Below, in pieces: positions 59,291-64,000 of a stretch of DNA of 64,000 nucleotides; positions within the stretch are counted from its first letter, which is position 1, and each line of letters opens with the position of its first letter. The translations under genes and the position numbers were made by a program. This DNA is from Bettongia penicillata ogilbyi (lineage: Eukaryota > Chordata > Mammalia > Diprotodontia > Potoroidae), in assembly GCA_023548195.1 (NCBI GenBank), contig JAJHZJ010000401.1, positions 744,001 through 808,000 on the forward strand. Direction: 5' to 3'. Below the pieces are notes generated by a model that was given only the letters and a program-made list of their open reading frames with translations, had not been told where the DNA came from and did no database searches.

Positions 59291-61964
59291 GCTCCCCCTC
59301 ATCTTGCAAATGGGGATACTTCAGTTAAAAAATGGAGATGAGTCATAAAAAAGACTTTTAATGACTGGTCAGAAGAAGTGGAAATGCCTCTCAAAAATGA
59401 AAAGAGAACCTGAAAATTTTGAAATTATGATCAGATTTGAACAAGGATGGAAGGCAGAAGACAGAAGAATAACCAAAGCTAAAACTCATGAAAGACAAAA
59501 TATGTAAAGAATGGGTATTCGAGAAGGGAGGAAAAATTCAGGGCAATACTGCCTAACTATGGGCATCTGGCAACTTTAGCTAAAAGTGTTAATGTTTGTA
59601 TGTTTGTATTCCAGCTACATTGCTCTGGGGAGAGGCTCACAATTCTAGAGATCATTTGCTATTTCACTTCATTCTAGGGAATCAGCTGTCCCTGCTATTT
59701 ATCTTATTCTCTGTATGGATCACTCAGGCTTCATTATGATCTGTCATTATAAACATTTATATTTATTTCAAGTAGTCTTCAACAACATGTCATCAGGAAG
59801 GACAGAGAGGTAACTAACTCACTTCACTTAATGCACAGTCACTAATGACAGAAAGAAATAAAAGCTAAAGTTTCTTGTCAACATACACAATCAAAACAGT
59901 ATATAGTTATGCAATTCTCTTTGTTGGGTCGTTATTGAGGTCATAGAAGAGCAAAAGATGATAAACTAAATAACGTACAGGGTCTGAGAGGTGCGCTAGT
60001 TTAACTAGTTAGTAGAAGTGATGCAATTTCTGTGGTTTTCAAATAAGGCATCAACTAAATGTTTCTATAGCTGGAGGTGAATTTTCAGATTAGTGAACCC
60101 ATAAAATATCAGAGTTACAAAGTTTTTTGGGCTTTTTTTATCACAACTCAACATGACATGTTACATCTTGATTTAAAATGTGCTCTTGGTTATCCTGAAT
60201 GATTTCATTATTCAAAATATTTAGATACTTATTATTTTCTAAATGAAAATTTGACACATACATCGACACAGATATGTCACCAGTTGTTTTCTAATACGTC
60301 ACAAAAATAGTCACTATATCCTGTAGCAAGTCATCAGGGTGAGGTTAATATCTCTCTCTGACAGTGCACACAATTTTATACATCCAGGGCATTATTCTCA
60401 CCAGAAATAACAGGATGATAATCCATGGAGAAGAAAATGGGAGATGAAGTTAAAATAAATATTCTTCCTCTACCATTCCTCCAATGTGGTACCATTTAAC
60501 TTCTCTACAGACAGTAATGCCTATCATTGACATTTCAAAGGGAAACTGAAAACATTGTAAACCATTTTCAGATGTAAGAAATCATGGAGTCCAAACAATA
60601 CTCCACTTTGAGAGGGAATGGCTTACCATTTATAATATAAAATAAAGCTGATCACACTATCATTTTAATGCTCATAAATGGGCTTCCCATAATCAGCACC
60701 ATTCCTATCCTCTTACTGGATCCATGCCCAAATTTACCATCTTAAGATTTTGCTAGGGTCTTTCAAGCTTGTTTACTTCATTTCTGTGGCCACAAAGTTA
60801 TGTTTGTTTGCTTTTTTATTTAACATAAAGTCAACAGTAATTGACAGAGTGATAGTAAAGTCAAATATGTCATAATAGTAATATATATGCATGTTTATAT
60901 ATATATGTATACATATATTTGTGTATATATATCTAAAACACTAATCAAAGTCTTTGAATGTCATAATTTTATGTCAAAAAGGCAAGGTAATTGTTTTTAG
61001 AATTTTTTAATCAAATAAATTATAATTAATCCAAGGAACCAAAGCATCCCAAAATATATCATTATGTCCTTAGGACAACTTTTTCAAAAAATGTGTAATT
61101 CTGCCTCCAAGTAAACTGAAGGATATTTTTAGTATTTAGAGGGATAATTAAAGATACTACAGGAGAAAAATGAGAATTGGTTATTGATGGCTTTAGTGAG
61201 CATGCTAAGATCCATTCATGAAGAGTATTCATATTTGAAGGGATGCTTTTCCTTCTGTTATTTGTTGAAGGCAGAAATGTACACTCTGAGGTCTGTCAGT
61301 TTTTGTCTCCAATAGAGTTGTTGAAAAACAGATTTTCATAGTGCAATTCACCATTCCTGGCCAAAATAATGTGACACTTAAAGAATGATATGAGAAATTA
61401 ATTGATTTCTCCACATCAGCAGGCACAAAGATGTTTATTTTATGACTATGGAATCTGTGTGAGGGTCCTGGCAGCTGCCAGAAGTATAAAACCATCTATT
61501 CTGAGTTTCTTAGGTAATTGATTACTATAGAAAACAAACACTTCTGAATCCTTTACATGTCACAAAATTATGTCACTCATTTCATTTTATACAAGTGAAT
61601 GCTGAGGACTGTGCCATGGAAAGGTATTTAAAATACTACAGAATGGAAAGTATAGGGCAATCCTACTTGACAAAGAATATAGTTTGCTTAGTTGAAATGA
61701 GGCACTTTTTTTTCTAATTTATTGATGCATTTTATTTTTACAGAGCAAATAATCCAGAAAAAAAATCTATAGCAAACACATTATAACATATATTCCTTGA
61801 AAAATAACTTATTGGTTGGCAATAGAAAGGAGAGGCATGTTCTCTAGCTTTGAAAGAATGTTACTAATATTAATCATTGTTTTAATCCAAATCTGTGATA
61901 TGTAAGAGTTCATAATAGAAGACAGTTTCATGATCTCCAGAGTGTTAGTGTTTTAAAAATTAGT
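59291..61964. other. Repeat-poor stretch, no gene recognised
   Basis: About 2.7 kb with no recognised L1, L2 or SINE, only a short TA/TG patch at 60885-60935. An 88-codon antisense ORF at 61229-61495 has mixed composition but no domain or splice cues I can support. Confidence 0.5.
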
Positions 61965-62160
61965 GTAATAGCAGTTGTTGAATACTTGCTCTATAAAGAT
62001 GTGATACTAGGTACGTAAAAAGATATGACACAAATCCTGCCCTCAGGAAGCTATAGTCTGAACAGAGGCCAAGATACCTAGAAAAGGATAAGGCAAATGA
62101 CCAGTTAATTTCAGCATAGAACCCAGTATCATGAACCCTGTAAAAGAGCTGAAGTGCAAT
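61965..62160 (+). repeat. Ancient repeat fragment
   Basis: 'tgttgaatacttgctctata', 'ctgccctcaggaagctatag' and 'gaggccaagatacctagaaa' are in the order seen at 13262-13480. Confidence 0.55.
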
Positions 62161-62231
62161 GAGGCTGTGAAGGAGGGAGTGAATTTTTAATCCTGAATAA
62201 CTGGTTTGGAGATGTCTACACCATCTACACT

Positions 62232-62236
<5 letters not shown>

Positions 62237-62271
<35 letters not shown>
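62237..62271. repeat. (GT)n microsatellite
   Basis: About 17 GT units. Confidence 0.95.
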
Positions 62272-62273
<2 letters not shown>

Positions 62274-64000
62274 GGAGGGGCAATATCTTTCAAAAAGTTT
62301 AGGGAAATATCATGCCTAAAATTTTGCTTTAAAAGGGTAACTGAAAATATTTGTAATAAGTCACTGTAGAGGTAATGTTTGCTATAAATTGGGGGAGAGT
62401 GAGGGTAGGAGAAAAAAAGTAGTCAAAATTGTCTACAGCTGATGAGCTGGGGAGCTCTAACTGCCATAGTATGTACAGGAAAATTCAATGTGAAAAGTGG
62501 AAGATAATGTGCTCGCACACTAATGGGCACTGAACTAGACACAGGCTCATTTTTCACATCATGTCATCTCTATGGTTTGAATAAAAAGTAACGGCCAGAA
62601 TGAGTCTCGCTCTATCTCAGACATTATCATTTGCCTCCTCAGTTTTATTTGTGTTGACTTGTACAGTCTAAAAAGATGACAGTCTCTAGGCCTCTGGATC
62701 AGTCAGAGTGATAATACACAGCACATTACACTGTTGGTGACAGGTTCTGTTCTCCTAGCTGGCATATGAAAGGAACGCATCCCTTTCCGTCATTTCAAAT
62801 GCTATAAACTGACAGAATAAAGAATCTTGCAGAGGGGACATCACAAACCCTGTCGGTTATGATTTTATGAGATAAACTGGAGTTTCTAGGGTATCTTGTT
62901 CAGGAAATTAGTGTCAGTCAAACTTTAGTGTGTTTTTTTTTTTTTAAGATAAATAGCAGACTCTAGAAAAGTGGCCTCCCCTTACTTCCTGCTGCAGAGC
63001 AGTCAAATTCTCAAGCTCTCTCCTAAAACTAATTGTAAATAGTTACCTCTTAAAAGAGAACGCTAACTGGATTACTAAACCAAAATTCAAGTGGTTATAT
63101 GTGGTTTCAACCCCTAAAAGATGGTTATACTATCAGAGCTTTACAAAAACAAAAGAAAAAAATAAATCTAAATGATGACTTTGGGCACCTTGGATTACTA
63201 TTTTGATGTATAGCAAATGGCACATTATACTAGTCAGCTATCAGCAGGCCAGTATCTGACTATATTCCTGTTAGCACTTTTTTCAAGGTTTTCTTTTCTT
63301 CTTTTTCTTTTACTCGGATTTTCTATCAGTAACTATAATGGAATAAATGCTTTGACTTCAACTGAGCACATTGCAGAAATATTCCTAAGGTAGATTATAA
63401 GAAGCAAAATTTTATTACTTTACTGGAAACTGGTTAGCATATGGATTCACTCCTCTTACATTTTTTAAAAAACATTTTCATAACATAAAAATTTACAGGT
63501 ACTTGAATCATCATCTGCCAATTGTCATAGCTGTTTCTCCTGTAATTTCAAGTACTTCTGTTATAATCAGTGTTTCTTGCTTGACTAAAGTTTCCCTGAT
63601 TATTTAAGTTTGACATGCACCTTATTCTTTTCTGTCCATTTTCCTGTTTTAAATTTAAAAAAACCCAACTAGATGAATGGAAAAGAATGTCAAAGATTGC
63701 ATAAAATATACAACACTTATTCCATTGCATTTTATTTGAAATTTTCCCTTAGAGCATGTTATAGAGTCTTTTAAAACTCAGAGTTTAGTAGCCCATTTGC
63801 AGCTTAACCATTGTATTTTTGTACAGCTCTATTCATACAAAGGGATTGTTATAGAGTATTAATTTTTGAAGAATTTAAAATTGCATGAAGGATTAAAATA
63901 AATATAAAAATAATAAATTATATGATGATAACAATAATGGAGATATGTCTTACAGGTCTCTTAATTCTGCTGTCGAGGTTGCTTTGGAAGTTTATATCAG
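62272..64000. other. Repeat-poor stretch, no gene recognised
   Basis: An oligo-T run at 62931-62945 and otherwise complex, moderately AT-rich sequence. No repeat family and no coding exon recognised; possible conserved noncoding DNA is discussed as a finding. Confidence 0.5.

Noticed and set aside
1..64000. CRISPR array or other regularly spaced repeats
   Set aside because: No short repeats with regular unique spacers exist; the repeat content is mammalian transposons and microsatellites.

Overview
The window looks like intergenic or intronic nuclear DNA of a marsupial (metatherian) mammal. It is AT-rich and has no bacterial-style gene packing. It is filled with L1 fragments of the type usual in marsupials, tRNA-derived CORE-SINEs that begin GGGCAGCTAGGTGG, SINEs with a BovB/RTE-like 3' tail, MIR and L2 relics, and CA/GT, CT, GGAA and TA microsatellites. 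Alu or B1 sequence is absent. I cannot tell which marsupial it is. I found no host protein-coding exon that I can support; family names below come from reading, not from a library search.

Layout. 1-7.9 kb: AT-rich DNA with MIR/CORE-SINE relics and a large CT microsatellite. 8-12.5 kb: a pile of minus-strand L1 pieces, one internally deleted. 12.7-14.5 kb: a tRNA-RTE SINE, CR1/L3-like relics and a long ancient repeat. 14.5-16.9 kb: a minus-strand L1 with reverse transcriptase sequence. 17-24.5 kb: mostly unassigned, with an L2 3' end, an L1 3' end, a 3' end of an ORF1-only L1, and an old 7SL RNA pseudogene. 25-31.6 kb: two inverted copies of an unidentified ~480-bp repeat enclosing convergent L1 fragments. 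32.9-37.4 kb: a SINE and plus-strand L1 ORF2 remains. 37.4-40.3 kb: a minus-strand L1 retaining ORF1, the inter-ORF spacer, endonuclease and 3'UTR but lacking most of the reverse transcriptase.

40.7-51.3 kb holds the most coherent unit. Two plus-strand elements consist of an L1 5'UTR, ORF1, about 1 kb of purine-rich DNA and an A-rich tail, with no ORF2. This is the structure of 'half-L1' (HAL1) elements. The first keeps a 289-codon open stretch of ORF1 (41503-42372), the longest coding-like ORF in the window; the second is decayed. A third 3' end of the same kind lies at 20445-20705 on the other strand. Between the two lies a CORE-SINE carrying a 115-bp hAT element with an 8-bp target duplication.

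51.3-59.3 kb: L2, a nested SINE, L1 3' and 5' pieces, and a 27-unit GGAA array. 59.3-64 kb is the most repeat-poor stretch and the likeliest place for conserved noncoding DNA, which I cannot test. The genes here do not form a pathway. The window records layered retrotransposition, with HAL1-type and SINE elements presumably mobilised in trans by L1 and RTE enzymes encoded elsewhere.
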